A DNA stretch of 64,000 nt. It comes from Novosphingobium sp. G106 (lineage in GTDB: Bacteria > Pseudomonadota > Alphaproteobacteria > Sphingomonadales > Sphingomonadaceae). A model generated the notes under the pieces. The model made no database searches and was not told the DNA's origin. It saw only the letters and a list, made by a program, of their open reading frames with translations. Made by a program: the position numbers and the translations under genes. Below are positions 52,908 through 62,403 of this stretch, piece by piece. Positions within the stretch are counted from its first letter, which is position 1, and the number at the start of each line of letters is the position of its first letter. The stretch is from contig NZ_JAHOOZ010000001.1 of assembly GCF_019075875.1 (NCBI RefSeq), positions 2,294,001-2,358,000 of the forward strand, written 5' to 3'.

Positions 52908-54653
52908 TCAAGCTGATTCTATTTGAAAATGTTCGGACCCGAGCGGCACCGTGTAGGTGTCCGTGCCGCTGCGCAGGATGCGTCCGCCGGTCCGGCCCGT
53001 GGGTGTGTTGCCTGCCGCGACGGGAACGCCGTTGACGATGACGTGGTGAATGCCGACCGCGTCGGCATAGAGCCGGGTCTCGCCGCCGGGCAGGTCGTTG
53101 CGCATTCCGATGGAACCGCAGGCGATCGTGTCGGGATCGAACACCACCAGGTCGGCCGCCGCTCCCGATGCGATACGGCCGCGGCCCGTCAGCCCGAAGG
53201 CATCGGCGAGATGGCTGGTGATCCGCCGCACGCCTTCTTCCAGCGACAGGATGCCGCGGTCGCGCACGCCTTCGCCGAGCAGTTGCGTGCCGACCGCGAA
53301 GGTATTGATCGCATCGAGATGCGCGCCGGCATCCGACGCGCCGATCAGGCAATGCTCGTTCTGCCAGATCTCGCCGCGGAGCTTCCAGGCAGCCTCGTCG
53401 TCACCCATCGCCGGGCCCGAGAAGGACAGTTGCAGATCTTCCTCGATGGCGAGATCGAACAGGGCGTCGAACGCCGTCTTGCCCACCACTGCGGCATAGT
53501 CGGCCACGCTCTTGCCGACCCAGCGCGCGTTGCGCTCGGAACCGACGAACTCGATCACGAAAACGCCGAAATCCTGCGGCAGGCCCGAACGGCGGAAGGA
53601 CGCGTCCTTCGCTTCCTCGAGCTTGCGGCGTGAGACCGGATCGCGCATCACCGCCAGCTTCCAATCGTGCGGCAGGTGGATGAACGGGGTCCAGCCCTCG
53701 ATCAGTTCCAACTGTATGCCGGTGCGGAAATTGATCACGTTCTTCATCGCGACGGCCTGGATCAGGCCATAGACTCGGGCCCCACGCTCGGCGGCGTAGG
53801 TGCCCATGCGCAACTGGCTCTCGAGGCGCTCGGGCTGCTGCGCATTGACGATGAACACGTTCCAGTTGACTGCGCGCCCGCCGGCCAGCGACATCGCCGT
53901 CGACAGTTCGTAGGAGCTCTGCGGATCGTGCAGCGGCGGCAGCAGTTCGAGCCAGGTGCCGGGGAATTCCTTGACCACGGCGGCCAGCGCCAGGATCTCC
54001 TCGTTGCTCGCCCAGCGCGAGGGCACCGGATCGCCGTTGTGGTCGCTGTGCGAATAGCTCTTGGTTGTCGAAAAGCCGGCGCCCCCTTCGCTCAACGACT
54101 TGCGCAGCAAGGCCGCCATCGCCTCGATCTCCTCGGGCGTGGCCTCGTGCCCGATCGCCCGGCTGCCCATGACGTGGCGGCGCAGCGCGCTGTGCCCCAC
54201 CAGGAACGCCATGTTTACGGCCAGGCCGTCGTCGATCCGGTCGAGGTATTCGCCGAAGCTGTTCCACGTCGGGGTGATTGCGGTTTCGAGCGACTTGAGC
54301 GGCATCCCCTCGACCTGTGCCAGCATGGCCAGCAGGTAGTCGGTATCCTCCTTGCGCCCCGACAGCGGTGCGAGGGTAAAACCGCAGTTGCCCGAAAGGA
54401 CGGTGGTCACGCCGTGGTACACCGACGGGCTGATCGAGGGATCCCAGAAAACCTGCGCGTCGTAATGGGTGTGGCAGTCGATGAAACCGGGCGAAACGAC
54501 CGCGCCTTTGGCATCGATGACCTCGCGCGCATCGCCCGTCGCCGTCCCCACGGCAACGATCCTGCCGTCCTTGACGCCGATCTCGCCGTTGAAACGGGGG
54601 GCGCCGCTGCCATCGACGATCGTCGCGTCGACGATCTTGAGGTCATAGTCCAT
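52908..54653 (-). CDS. Amidohydrolase, N-acyl-D-amino-acid deacylase family
   Basis: 581 residues from the ATG at 54653 (AGGAAG upstream). Metal-site motifs: IDCHTHYDAQVFWDPS, GNCGFTLAPLS (the Cys ligand typical of D-aminoacylases), GHSALRRHVMG and GASDAGAHLD. The C-terminal beta domain ASGAAADLVVFDPDTI is standard. Family members cleave N-acyl-D-amino acids or related amides and lactams. In a catabolic cluster without peptide genes it may open an amide or cyclic intermediate. Its stop overlaps the ATG at 52908 in the next gene. Confidence 0.85.
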   Translation of the reverse strand: MDYDLKIVDATIVDGSGAPRFNGEIGVKDGRIVAVGTATGDAREVIDAKGAVVSPGFIDCHTHYDAQVFWDPSISPSVYHGVTTVLSGNCGFTLAPLSGRKEDTDYLLAMLAQVEGMPLKSLETAITPTWNSFGEYLDRIDDGLAVNMAFLVGHSALRRHVMGSRAIGHEATPEEIEAMAALLRKSLSEGGAGFSTTKSYSHSDHNGDPVPSRWASNEEILALAAVVKEFPGTWLELLPPLHDPQSSYELSTAMSLAGGRAVNWNVFIVNAQQPERLESQLRMGTYAAERGARVYGLIQAVAMKNVINFRTGIQLELIEGWTPFIHLPHDWKLAVMRDPVSRRKLEEAKDASFRRSGLPQDFGVFVIEFVGSERNARWVGKSVADYAAVVGKTAFDALFDLAIEEDLQLSFSGPAMGDDEAAWKLRGEIWQNEHCLIGASDAGAHLDAINTFAVGTQLLGEGVRDRGILSLEEGVRRITSHLADAFGLTGRGRIASGAAADLVVFDPDTIACGSIGMRNDLPGGETRLYADAVGIHHVIVNGVPVAAGNTPTGRTGGRILRSGTDTYTVPLGSEHFQIESA

Positions 54654-54761
54654 TGTCTTCCTCTCAACTTCGCCCTGGGCTTCCAGGCGTTCGCGTGGCG
54701 AGCGCATCAACGCTCGAAGCGCAGCCCCTTAGGCACTTTCGATTCTCCGTGCGGGGCCCTC

Positions 54762-55601
54762 TCAGAGCGCCCGCGCGGTGCGGAAGTGCTCGAGGAGATG
54801 CACCCCGGTCGAGCCTGCGGTTACGTCTGGAATGCTGCTGCCGCGCTCGACAACGAGCACATCATCGCGAACGAAGGTCCTGCCGGCGACTTCGACCGAG
54901 CCATCCAGCACGAGCGCCGCATACCAGTCGCCGCGGCTACGCGCGGCGATCGTCTCTCCGGCCGCCAGCCGGGTGTCCCGGATCACGGCCCGGTTGGGAT
55001 CGCCCGCTTCCCCGAGATCCCAGCTCCAGCCCGGCGCTAGGCGCGTCTTCCACATGCCCTCGGTGCCTTCGAGCGTGAGGCTCGAATGGCCCTCGTTGCG
55101 CTTGTTGATGCCTTCGCGCGGCTTGAAAACATGATTGCCGGTCAGTGTCGGGTGGTCGCGATATTCGGGGCCGTAGCCGCCCGGAGACAATGCCAGATCG
55201 CCGAAGATCTCGAGCATGCGGCAGCCCTTGGCGCCGATCACCAGCGGGCCGTATTCGATCGATGGCGCCGCGACGAATACGTCGCCGGTTTCCATGTACC
55301 AGTCGCCGATCAGGCAGCCCCCTTCCAGGACCACGACCACGGTCCAGCAATCGTGCCAATGCATCGGCCAGATCTGGTTGGGCGGCAGGCGGATGTCCGG
55401 CAGCCCCATGATGAAATCGTCGTGCTCGGTGCCGAGCATGACGATTTCGCTCCAGGTCTGGCCGCCGGGAATGTCGTTGCGGACGATCTCGTCGGGGCCG
55501 AGCATGCCGCCCGGATAGAGCCGGCGGAAGGAGACCCCGGGCGCAATCTCTTCGACCTGGAAATGCTTGGCCGGGACCATCGAGCGGACGGGGTGGTTCA
55601 T
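54762..55601 (-). CDS. Cupin-domain protein (bicupin)
   Basis: 279 residues. The first cupin barrel has metal ligands PMHWHDCWTVVVVLEGG (H-x-H), ending GDVFVAAPSIEYGP; a second, weaker barrel is GDWYAALVLDGSVEVAGRTF. It resembles enzymes or regulators acting on small carboxylates. It lies between the TauD-like and amidohydrolase genes; gaps of about 43 and 108 bp fit one operon. Confidence 0.72.
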   Translation of the reverse strand: MNHPVRSMVPAKHFQVEEIAPGVSFRRLYPGGMLGPDEIVRNDIPGGQTWSEIVMLGTEHDDFIMGLPDIRLPPNQIWPMHWHDCWTVVVVLEGGCLIGDWYMETGDVFVAAPSIEYGPLVIGAKGCRMLEIFGDLALSPGGYGPEYRDHPTLTGNHVFKPREGINKRNEGHSSLTLEGTEGMWKTRLAPGWSWDLGEAGDPNRAVIRDTRLAAGETIAARSRGDWYAALVLDGSVEVAGRTFVRDDVLVVERGSSIPDVTAGSTGVHLLEHFRTARAL

Positions 55602-55644
55602 GATCTATCCTCTGCCCTTGCTGCGGTTCTGCTCTTCTCGGCGC

Positions 55645-56529
55645 TCAGGCCGGGCTCTGTTCGAGCTTGCCGGCGCGCGGGCGGAGAACCGATTCCTCGC
55701 CGGGCTTCACGCCTGCCAGCACGATCCGCTGCATGCGCCGCGTGGCGGTATAGTCGGGCACCGCGTAGTGCTGGACGCCGCGGTTATCCCAGAAAGCGAG
55801 ATCGCCCACGGTCCAGTGCCAACGCAGGGCGAAATCCGGCCGTTCGACGTGGCGGAACAGGAAATCAAGCACGGCGCGGCTCTCGAGCCGATCGAGCTCG
55901 ACGATCCGGGTGACGAAGGATTCGTTGACATAGAGTGCCTTGCGCCCGCTTTCCGGGTGGACGAGCACGACCGGATGCACCTGCTGGCGGGCATTGCGCG
56001 CGGTATAGGACTGCTCGAAGGCGCCACCCAATTCGCGCATGCGCTCGACGGTGGGATCCACCGAATGCACGGCGGTGAGACCGTCGAGCATGCGCTGCAT
56101 CGGCTCACTCAGTGCGTCCCAGGCAGCATACATGCTCGACCAGCAGGTGTCGCCGCCGAAAGGGGGAACCTCGACCGCGCGCAGCGCGGTGGCGATCGGC
56201 GGCTTCGCCAAGGAGGTGGTGTCCGAATGCCAGACGGCGGTGCCGTGGCGCGACTTGCTCATGTCGCCGATCATGACGTCCTTGGCGGTGTCATTTTCGG
56301 TGCCCGTCGACTCTTCCTTCAGCGGCACTCCGAAGCATTCCATGAAGCGCCAGTACTGGTCAGCGTCGATGTCCTGTCCGCGAAAGAAGATCACGCCATG
56401 ATCGAGCAACAGCTGCCGTAACGCGCCAACGGTCTCCGCCGGCAAGGTCTCGCGAAGGTCGATCCCGCCGATGGCAGCGCCGATGTTGCCCGTGATCCGA
56501 TGGACGGAAATGTCGGTTGCGGCATTCAT
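55645..56529 (-). CDS. TauD/TfdA-family 2-oxoglutarate dioxygenase
   Basis: 294 residues. The iron site H-x-D is AVWHSDTTS, the distal His is NRGVQHYAVPDY and the 2-oxoglutarate Arg is in TATRRMQRIVL. GVIFFRGQDIDADQYWRFME is the usual N-terminal element. Relatives oxidise taurine, alkyl sulfates or aryloxyalkanoates; the substrate here is open. It is the first gene of the leftward operon ending at 50288, with a copy of the AAAATGCATTGGAC motif 170 bp upstream. Confidence 0.9.
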   Translation of the reverse strand: MNAATDISVHRITGNIGAAIGGIDLRETLPAETVGALRQLLLDHGVIFFRGQDIDADQYWRFMECFGVPLKEESTGTENDTAKDVMIGDMSKSRHGTAVWHSDTTSLAKPPIATALRAVEVPPFGGDTCWSSMYAAWDALSEPMQRMLDGLTAVHSVDPTVERMRELGGAFEQSYTARNARQQVHPVVLVHPESGRKALYVNESFVTRIVELDRLESRAVLDFLFRHVERPDFALRWHWTVGDLAFWDNRGVQHYAVPDYTATRRMQRIVLAGVKPGEESVLRPRAGKLEQSPA

Positions 56530-56699
56530 AACAGGCGTTTTCCTTCTGCTGGAGCTTCGGTCTCGATGGTCATGCCGGATGGGCGGCCCAAGGCAGGCGG
56601 CGCGTCGACGATGCGATATCTTCGCGCCAAAAGCATCCTCTCCCTATCGAGGACCTCAGGGGCCTCTTTGATGCGAGTTTCGGCTTGTCCCGCCTTTGC

Positions 56700-56713
56700 G
56701 TCCAATGCATTTT
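56700..56713 (-). promoter_or_regulatory. Regulon motif copy 1 (AAAATGCATTGGAC)
   Basis: On the minus strand it reads AAAATGCATTGGAC toward the TauD-like gene, in the divergent region shared with the LysR regulator. Confidence 0.65.
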
Positions 56714-56741
56714 GTGAAGATCCGTGATGAGGACAGGTAAT

Positions 56742-57662
56742 ATGGATCTTCGCAAACTGCGGCACGCCGTCGCGCTCGCCCGGCATCTCAATTTCACCAA
56801 GGCCGCCGATGCGTTGAATCTCACGCAGTCGGCGCTTTCCCGCAGCATCCAGTCGTTGGAGGAAGAATGCCAGCTCCGGCTGTTCGACCGGAACCGCAAC
56901 GTCGTGGCGATCACCGCAACCGGCCGGGAGTTCATTCGTCACGCGCAGCTGTTGCTCGGCAAGGAAGCGGAACTGCTCGATATGATCAGCCATGCCGCGC
57001 GGGGCGATGGCGGCAACGTCGCGCTGGGCATGGCCCCCTTGGCCGCGCGGACGCTTCTGGCACCGCTCATGATCGATACAATCGACAATCCCGGATTTCG
57101 GGCCACCGTCACGATCGGCACGCCCAAGAAGCTGCTGCCGATGTTGCTCGACGAAAGCCTCCATATCTGCGTGTGCACGGGGCGCGAGATCTCTTCCAGC
57201 CCACTGTTCGTCAGCGTCCCACTGGCCCAATTCCCGCTGGCTATCGTGGTCCGTGCCGATCATCCGCTAACCCGCTCGCGGAATCTCATGCCGGCAGACC
57301 TTGAGCGTTATCCGCTCCTGCGAACGCGCTCGCTCGAACTCAGCGATGACGACGACCACGGATCGGTGCTGGAAGGCCTGCAGAAAGCGCCGTCGCTCAC
57401 GATTGAGGACTACGATGTTCTGATGAAGATCACCTCGGGAAGCGACGCGGTCTGGCTGACGTCTCCGATCTCGGCGCACGAGGGCATAGCCAATGGCACT
57501 CTGGCGGCCATTCCCATTTCCTGGCTTCCTGAAGAGCCATTTGCGCAAATGACCGCATACTACCTGAAGAAGCGGACGCTTTCGCTGACTGCACGCAAAG
57601 TCTTGGATAATCTGGTGATGCTCAGCGAAGAGATATTTGGCTCGAAACCGATCGGAAATTGA
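56742..57662 (+). CDS. LysR-family transcriptional regulator of the catabolic cluster
   Basis: 306 residues from the ATG at 56742 (AGGTAAT upstream). HTH: LRKLRHAVALARHLNFTKAA, DALNLTQSALSRSIQSLEEE. Effector domain: GMAPLAARTLLAPLMIDTID, VVRADHPLTRSRNL. It lies divergent from the TauD-like operon and upstream of the CoA-transferase gene; the four AATGCATTGGAC motifs are its likely targets. Confidence 0.9.
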   Translation: MDLRKLRHAVALARHLNFTKAADALNLTQSALSRSIQSLEEECQLRLFDRNRNVVAITATGREFIRHAQLLLGKEAELLDMISHAARGDGGNVALGMAPLAARTLLAPLMIDTIDNPGFRATVTIGTPKKLLPMLLDESLHICVCTGREISSSPLFVSVPLAQFPLAIVVRADHPLTRSRNLMPADLERYPLLRTRSLELSDDDDHGSVLEGLQKAPSLTIEDYDVLMKITSGSDAVWLTSPISAHEGIANGTLAAIPISWLPEEPFAQMTAYYLKKRTLSLTARKVLDNLVMLSEEIFGSKPIGN

Positions 57663-57736
57663 CCGTCCCGTCTTCGCTCCAACCCCCTCCCCCGCTTTGC
57701 CGCCAATCATTCCCCAAACTCATTTGAAGCGCCCTC

Positions 57737-57750
57737 AAAATGCATTGGAC
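57737..57750 (+). promoter_or_regulatory. Regulon motif copy 2 (AAAATGCATTGGAC)
   Basis: It lies about 88 bp before the CoA-transferase GTG, in the same orientation relative to the gene as the other copies. TTGGAC could also serve as a -35 element. Confidence 0.65.
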
Positions 57751-57837
57751 ACGACCCCGCTCCTGCCGACACACTTCCTGACCGGTCAATGAACCGGAGG
57801 AATGGATCGGCGCTTCGGCAGATCGGGAGAGCACAAC

Positions 57838-60276
57838 GTGTCAGAGATTTTCGCAGGTATCCGTGTGATCGACCTGACCCAGGGCATGGCCGGCGGGCTC
57901 GTCACCATGATCCTGGCCGACTATGGCGCCGAGGTCGTCCGGCTCGAGCCCCCGGGCGGCGATCCGATGTGGGAGCATCCGGCCTATCTGCTCTGGCAGC
58001 GCGGCAAGAAGAGCGTCGCGCCCGATTGGGACAGCGATGCCGGCCGGCAACAGGTGCGGCAATTGCTCGAAGGCGCCGATATGTTCATCGAAAGCCTGCG
58101 TCCCGGCGAAGCGGCGCGGCTCGGTCTCGGCTACGATAGTCTGCGCAGGTCCAACCCGGCGCTGATCTACCATTCGCTCGCGCCGTTCGGCCAGACCGGC
58201 CCCTACCGCGACTTCCAGCCTTACGATGGGATCGTCAACGCCAAGTCCGGCCGCATGCGCGACCAGGTCGGCTGGCAGCGCAACCGGCCGACGTTCCGCG
58301 CGGTCAACGACATCTCCTACCACACCGCCATGTTCACGCTGCAGGCGATCGTGGCCGCGCTGCGGGTGCGCGCGGAAACAGGCCGCGGCCAGAAGCTCGA
58401 AGGCTCGCTGCTCTCGGGCGCGTCTGCGCCGAACAACAACTGGCGCCTGTTCGACGGGCAGGAAATTCCCGCGGACCTCTATCCGGGCGAACTGTCGAAG
58501 GAGGATGTCGCCCGCGGTATCCTGACCGCCGACCGGCACGAATCCGATCCTCACACCGCGAACCCCAGCCAGATCTGCCTCGAGACCAAGGACGGCCGCT
58601 GGATCATGCATTCGCATATCCAGCAGGACCTGTTCGACGCCTGGATCGATGCCATCGGCTTTTCGTGGATCCGCGAAGACGATCGCTTCAAGACTGCGCC
58701 GAACCTGCCCAACCACGACGACCGGATCGCGCTCAACCTCCTGATCGTCGAGCGTTTCAAGGAAAAGACCGCGCTCGAATGGCGCGAAATCTACCGGCAG
58801 AACCCCGATTGCGCCGGCGAGATCATGCAGACCACGCAGGACGCGCTGCAACACGAGCAGTTCCGGGCCAACGGCCATGTCGTCGAAGTCGACGATCCGC
58901 GCGTCGGGCGGATGGAGCAGCTGGGCGCCTTCGCCAAGATGAGCGAGACGCCGGCGCGGATCGCACGGCCGGCACCGCGGCCGGGCGAGCATACCGCAGA
59001 GGTCTTCGCCGAGACCCTCCGCCCTGCCCCGCAGATCGTGCCGCGCGGGGGCAACCCGGCACGGCCGCTCGAAGGCATTACCATTCTCGAATGCGCGAGC
59101 TGGCTGGCCGCGCCGTTTTCGGGCGCGCTGCTGGCGGATCTCGGCGCGACGGTGATCAAGGTCGAGCCGCTGTCAGGCGATCCCTATCGCCGCATGCCGA
59201 CCAACGAGAACATGGTCCGCGCCTTCCAGGGCAAGGAGAACATCGGCCTCAATCTCAAGAGCGAGGAAGGGCTGAAGATCTTCTACGAACTGGTGAAGCG
59301 CGCCGACGTCGTCATGCATAACTACCGCCCCGGCGTGCCCGACCGGCTCAAGATCGACTACGAGACCCTCAGGGCGATCAAGCCCGACATCGTCTATGTC
59401 TACGCCGGCTCCTATGGTTCGATCGGCCCCGACCGCTTCCGCGCCGCCTTCAACCCGACGATGGGTGCCTTTTCCGGCAACTCGGTATTCCAGTCGGGCG
59501 AAGGCAACACGCCCAAGGGCGACCAGTCGCCCGATCCAATCGCCGGCAGCGGCGTAGGCACGGGCATCATGCTCGGCCTCGCGGCAAAGGTGCTGACCGG
59601 CAAGGGCCAGTATATCGAGACGTCGATGATGACGTCCAACGTCTACTGCAACTCGGACGATGCCTTCAACTATGCCGGCAAGCCGCCGCGCCGCGTGCCG
59701 GGCAAGCACCAGTTGGGCCTGGAGGCGACCTATCGCCTCTACAACACCGCGGACGGCTGGATCTTTATCGCGGCGCAGTTCGACGGCGAGTTCCGCGCGC
59801 TGGTCACAGCGCTGGGCCGCGACGATCTGGCGGCCGACGAGCGCTTCGCAAGCTGGAAGTCGCGCATCGCCAACAGCGCGGCGCTGGAAGCGGAATTGGA
59901 CCCGATCTTCCGCACGCGCACCGCGGACGAATGGGAAGCCCTGCTGCAGCCGCAGGACATCGGCTGCGTCCGCGCCGACAAGGCCTCGCACGTCCGCTTC
60001 CTGCATTCCGACCCGCAATCCGCGGCGATGAGCTTCATGGTCATGACGCAGAGCCCCGAATTCGCCGACAAGGCACCCGGCGGCCGCTACTGGCGTCATG
60101 CGCCGGTGGTGAATTTCTCGGACACGCCTTGCGAGGCAGGCAAGCCCTACGAAGGCCCCGGCCATCATACGCGGCTCGTCCTGCGCCGGCTCGGCTACGA
60201 TGACGCCGCGATCGACCGCCTGGCGCAAGACCGCGTCGTCGGCCTCGCCAAGACAGTCGCCCGCGAGACGGCGTAG
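57838..60276 (+). CDS. Tandem CaiB/BaiF (family III) CoA-transferase, two domains fused
   Basis: 812 residues from the GTG at 57838 (GGGAG 8 nt upstream; the ATG at 57802 has its GGAGG too close). Two CaiB-like units lie in tandem: unit 1 with IRVIDLTQGMAGGLVTMILA, DYGAEVVRLEPPGGDP and AVNDISYHTAMF; unit 2 from about 415 with ITILECASWLAAPFSGALLA, DLGATVIKVEPLSGDPYR and SPDPIAGSGVGTGI. Asp residues near the usual catalytic position are present in both. Family III enzymes move CoA between carboxylates; they normally dimerise as interlocked rings, so a fused pair gives a pseudo-dimer. It probably activates the acid substrate of the cluster. Confidence 0.9.
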   Translation: MSEIFAGIRVIDLTQGMAGGLVTMILADYGAEVVRLEPPGGDPMWEHPAYLLWQRGKKSVAPDWDSDAGRQQVRQLLEGADMFIESLRPGEAARLGLGYDSLRRSNPALIYHSLAPFGQTGPYRDFQPYDGIVNAKSGRMRDQVGWQRNRPTFRAVNDISYHTAMFTLQAIVAALRVRAETGRGQKLEGSLLSGASAPNNNWRLFDGQEIPADLYPGELSKEDVARGILTADRHESDPHTANPSQICLETKDGRWIMHSHIQQDLFDAWIDAIGFSWIREDDRFKTAPNLPNHDDRIALNLLIVERFKEKTALEWREIYRQNPDCAGEIMQTTQDALQHEQFRANGHVVEVDDPRVGRMEQLGAFAKMSETPARIARPAPRPGEHTAEVFAETLRPAPQIVPRGGNPARPLEGITILECASWLAAPFSGALLADLGATVIKVEPLSGDPYRRMPTNENMVRAFQGKENIGLNLKSEEGLKIFYELVKRADVVMHNYRPGVPDRLKIDYETLRAIKPDIVYVYAGSYGSIGPDRFRAAFNPTMGAFSGNSVFQSGEGNTPKGDQSPDPIAGSGVGTGIMLGLAAKVLTGKGQYIETSMMTSNVYCNSDDAFNYAGKPPRRVPGKHQLGLEATYRLYNTADGWIFIAAQFDGEFRALVTALGRDDLAADERFASWKSRIANSAALEAELDPIFRTRTADEWEALLQPQDIGCVRADKASHVRFLHSDPQSAAMSFMVMTQSPEFADKAPGGRYWRHAPVVNFSDTPCEAGKPYEGPGHHTRLVLRRLGYDDAAIDRLAQDRVVGLAKTVARETA

Positions 60277-60292
60277 GTGGTGCGCTTGCGCC

Positions 60293-60994
60293 TCACTCCA
60301 GCAGCATCGCGGTCAGTTCGTCAGGCGTACTGAGAAACGGCAGATGCCCGGTATCGAGTTCGCGCCAATCTGACCGGAGGCGTTCGGCCGCGCGGCGCTG
60401 ATGCGGCTCGCCCGGATTGGGACTGCGGCTGCAGCAGATTGTCGTCGCGGGCCACTCGTGCTGCCAGAAGCCGCAGTCTTCCATGATCCCGTTCATGGTG
60501 TCGTAGGGCTGGCGGGTCTGGCGCTCGCGCTCCCAGGCCTGGACCTGCGGCGAGACACCGTAGTCGCCGTCCGGCTGTTGCCGGATCTCCACCCCGAGCC
60601 CGTCGGACGACTCATAGGGCTCGTCCTTGTGCGGATCGTTCGGCCAGGCGTATTTCAGGCGTTCGCCCGGAAACAGCACGACCGCGTCGACGAAGGTGAT
60701 GTGCGCGATGCGGTCACGCATCAGCGAAGCCATGGTAATTGCCACATTCCCGCCGTTGCTGGTGGCCACGAGGTGCACGTCCCGCAGATCCTCCATGCGC
60801 AGGAACTCCGCCAATTCGCGAGCCTGACTACCGATAGTAATTCCGGGCCGCAGCGAACCGCTGCGCTCACCGCAGCCGTCGAGCGACGGATGATAGACCG
60901 TGTGTCCGGCCGCGTTCAAACGGTCGGCTACCGGTTTCCAGATCCAGCCGCCCTTGAAGCAGCCGTGAATGAGAACATAGGTGCGTTTGCTCAA
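60293..60994 (-). CDS. Alpha/beta-fold hydrolase (EstC/methylketone-type)
   Basis: 233 residues. Oxyanion region YVLIHGCFKGGWIWKPVADR, nucleophile VATSNGGNVA (Ser in T-S-N-G), His in ELDTGHLPFLSTPDEL. The layout resembles plant-type MES/HNL-like and EstC esterases. The ATG overlaps the P450 stop by 4 nt, so the two are coupled: probably an ester or lactone hydrolase acting on the P450 or Baeyer-Villiger product. Confidence 0.85.
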   Translation of the reverse strand: MSKRTYVLIHGCFKGGWIWKPVADRLNAAGHTVYHPSLDGCGERSGSLRPGITIGSQARELAEFLRMEDLRDVHLVATSNGGNVAITMASLMRDRIAHITFVDAVVLFPGERLKYAWPNDPHKDEPYESSDGLGVEIRQQPDGDYGVSPQVQAWERERQTRQPYDTMNGIMEDCGFWQHEWPATTICCSRSPNPGEPHQRRAAERLRSDWRELDTGHLPFLSTPDELTAMLLE

Positions 60995-62172
60995 TTACTT
61001 ACCCTTTCCTCAAAGAGGACGTGCAGTGCTTGCGGACTGCGAAACGAAGCGCCCGTCACGACGGGCACGGGATAGGCGGGATTGAGGCGGAGATTGCCCA
61101 GCTCCGAGAGGATCACGTCCAGCCCGACATGCATTTCCATTCGCGCGAGCGGCTGTCCCAGACATTGGTGTGGGCCAAGTCCGAAGGCGATGTGACGCCT
61201 GTCAGTTCGATCGACGTCGAATATCTCGGGATCGGAATGTTCACCTTCATCCCGGTTGGCGGAGTTCGTCACGACGAGCAACGCCGAACCGGCGGAAACG
61301 GGGCATCCTTCAACCATTGCATCGCGTGTGGCAACGCGACTGACCATTGAGTTGGACACGTCCCACCGCAGCGTTTCTTCGATCACGGCGGCAAGTAGGG
61401 TTCGGTCGCTCCTGACCCGGTCGACAAGGCCCGGCGTGGACAGGATGGCAAGCAGCGCGGTGCTGGTCGCGCGGAAGGTGCTTTCGGACCCGGCCGGCAG
61501 AAGCAAACGCAGAAAACCATAGATTTCCTCGTCGTCGAGCCGTTCGCCGTCGATCGTGGAGTGGACGATGTCGCTGATCAGGTCGTCGCCCGGCGCGGCG
61601 CGGCGCTGCTCGACCAAAGGTTCCAGATAGGCCCGCATCTGTCCTGCGGCAGCCCGGCCCGTGGCCTCGTCCAGCATGCCGCGGTGGATGTCCTTGGCCC
61701 ATTGCAGAAAGCGGGGGCTGTCCACGGCCGGTATCGCGCACATGCCGCAAATAACCTGAACCGGGAAACGGCTAATCACCTCTTCGATCAGTTCGGCACG
61801 GCCGGCCGCGGCAATCTCCGCGCAGAGCTCGGTAATGATCGGCCGGATCAGCTCCCGCTCCCACCGCGCAATCTGTGACGTTCGGAACGCGTGGGAAATG
61901 AGCAGGCGCCGCGAGCAATGACGCTCGCCATCCATCGCCAGGATCATGGGGCCCATGAAACGGCCGGTATGCTCGCCATTTATCGACGACGAGAAGGTTT
62001 CGGGATCGAGCAGGACCTGTTTGGCTCCCGCACGCGTGGTCACCAGATAGGTCTGTCGGCCACTTTCGTTCGGGCGGTCGATCGGCGACACGGGACGGGT
62101 CGCGCGCAAGCTGCGCCACATCGCGTGGGGCTGCTCGGGATCGAAATGTTGGAGAGCCATCTCCTCGGCCAT
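60991..62172 (-). CDS. Cytochrome P450
   Basis: 393 residues, a soluble bacterial P450. I-helix LLPAGSESTFRAT (AGxE(S)T), K-helix EETLRWD (ExxR), heme-binding loop FGLGPHQCLGQPLA (FGxGxHxCxG). A good ribosome-binding site (GGGAGGGGATAG) precedes the ATG. No ferredoxin or ferredoxin-reductase gene is seen in the window, so electrons come from elsewhere. Regulon motif copy 3 lies 71 bp upstream. Confidence 0.95.
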   Translation of the reverse strand: MAEEMALQHFDPEQPHAMWRSLRATRPVSPIDRPNESGRQTYLVTTRAGAKQVLLDPETFSSSINGEHTGRFMGPMILAMDGERHCSRRLLISHAFRTSQIARWERELIRPIITELCAEIAAAGRAELIEEVISRFPVQVICGMCAIPAVDSPRFLQWAKDIHRGMLDEATGRAAAGQMRAYLEPLVEQRRAAPGDDLISDIVHSTIDGERLDDEEIYGFLRLLLPAGSESTFRATSTALLAILSTPGLVDRVRSDRTLLAAVIEETLRWDVSNSMVSRVATRDAMVEGCPVSAGSALLVVTNSANRDEGEHSDPEIFDVDRTDRRHIAFGLGPHQCLGQPLARMEMHVGLDVILSELGNLRLNPAYPVPVVTGASFRSPQALHVLFEERVSN

Positions 62173-62242
62173 CTATCCCCTCCCATGCGATAGCCTTGGC
62201 TTCGCGCCTATGACCGTCAGTTTCCGATCCCGGCCGGCTTAC

Positions 62243-62256
62243 GTCCAATGCATTTT
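62243..62256 (-). promoter_or_regulatory. Regulon motif copy 3 (AAAATGCATTGGAC)
   Basis: Exact AAAATGCATTGGAC on the minus strand, 71 bp before the P450 start. Confidence 0.65.
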
Positions 62257-62339
62257 AAGATGCGCCGTCATGAGGATTGCGTCTGACCATTTCGGATCGT
62301 GAAAGCCTCCTATTCCCTGAACTCATGTCGAACCCTGCA

Positions 62340-62353
62340 AGAATGCATTGGAC
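62340..62353 (+). promoter_or_regulatory. Regulon motif copy 4 (AGAATGCATTGGAC)
   Basis: One mismatch to the others, 51 bp before the CMD-protein start, divergently oriented from copy 3. Confidence 0.6.
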
Positions 62354-62403
62354 ACGGAAGCGGCGGGATCACACGAACGCATTTGCAAAGAGAGGAGGCC
62401 GAA

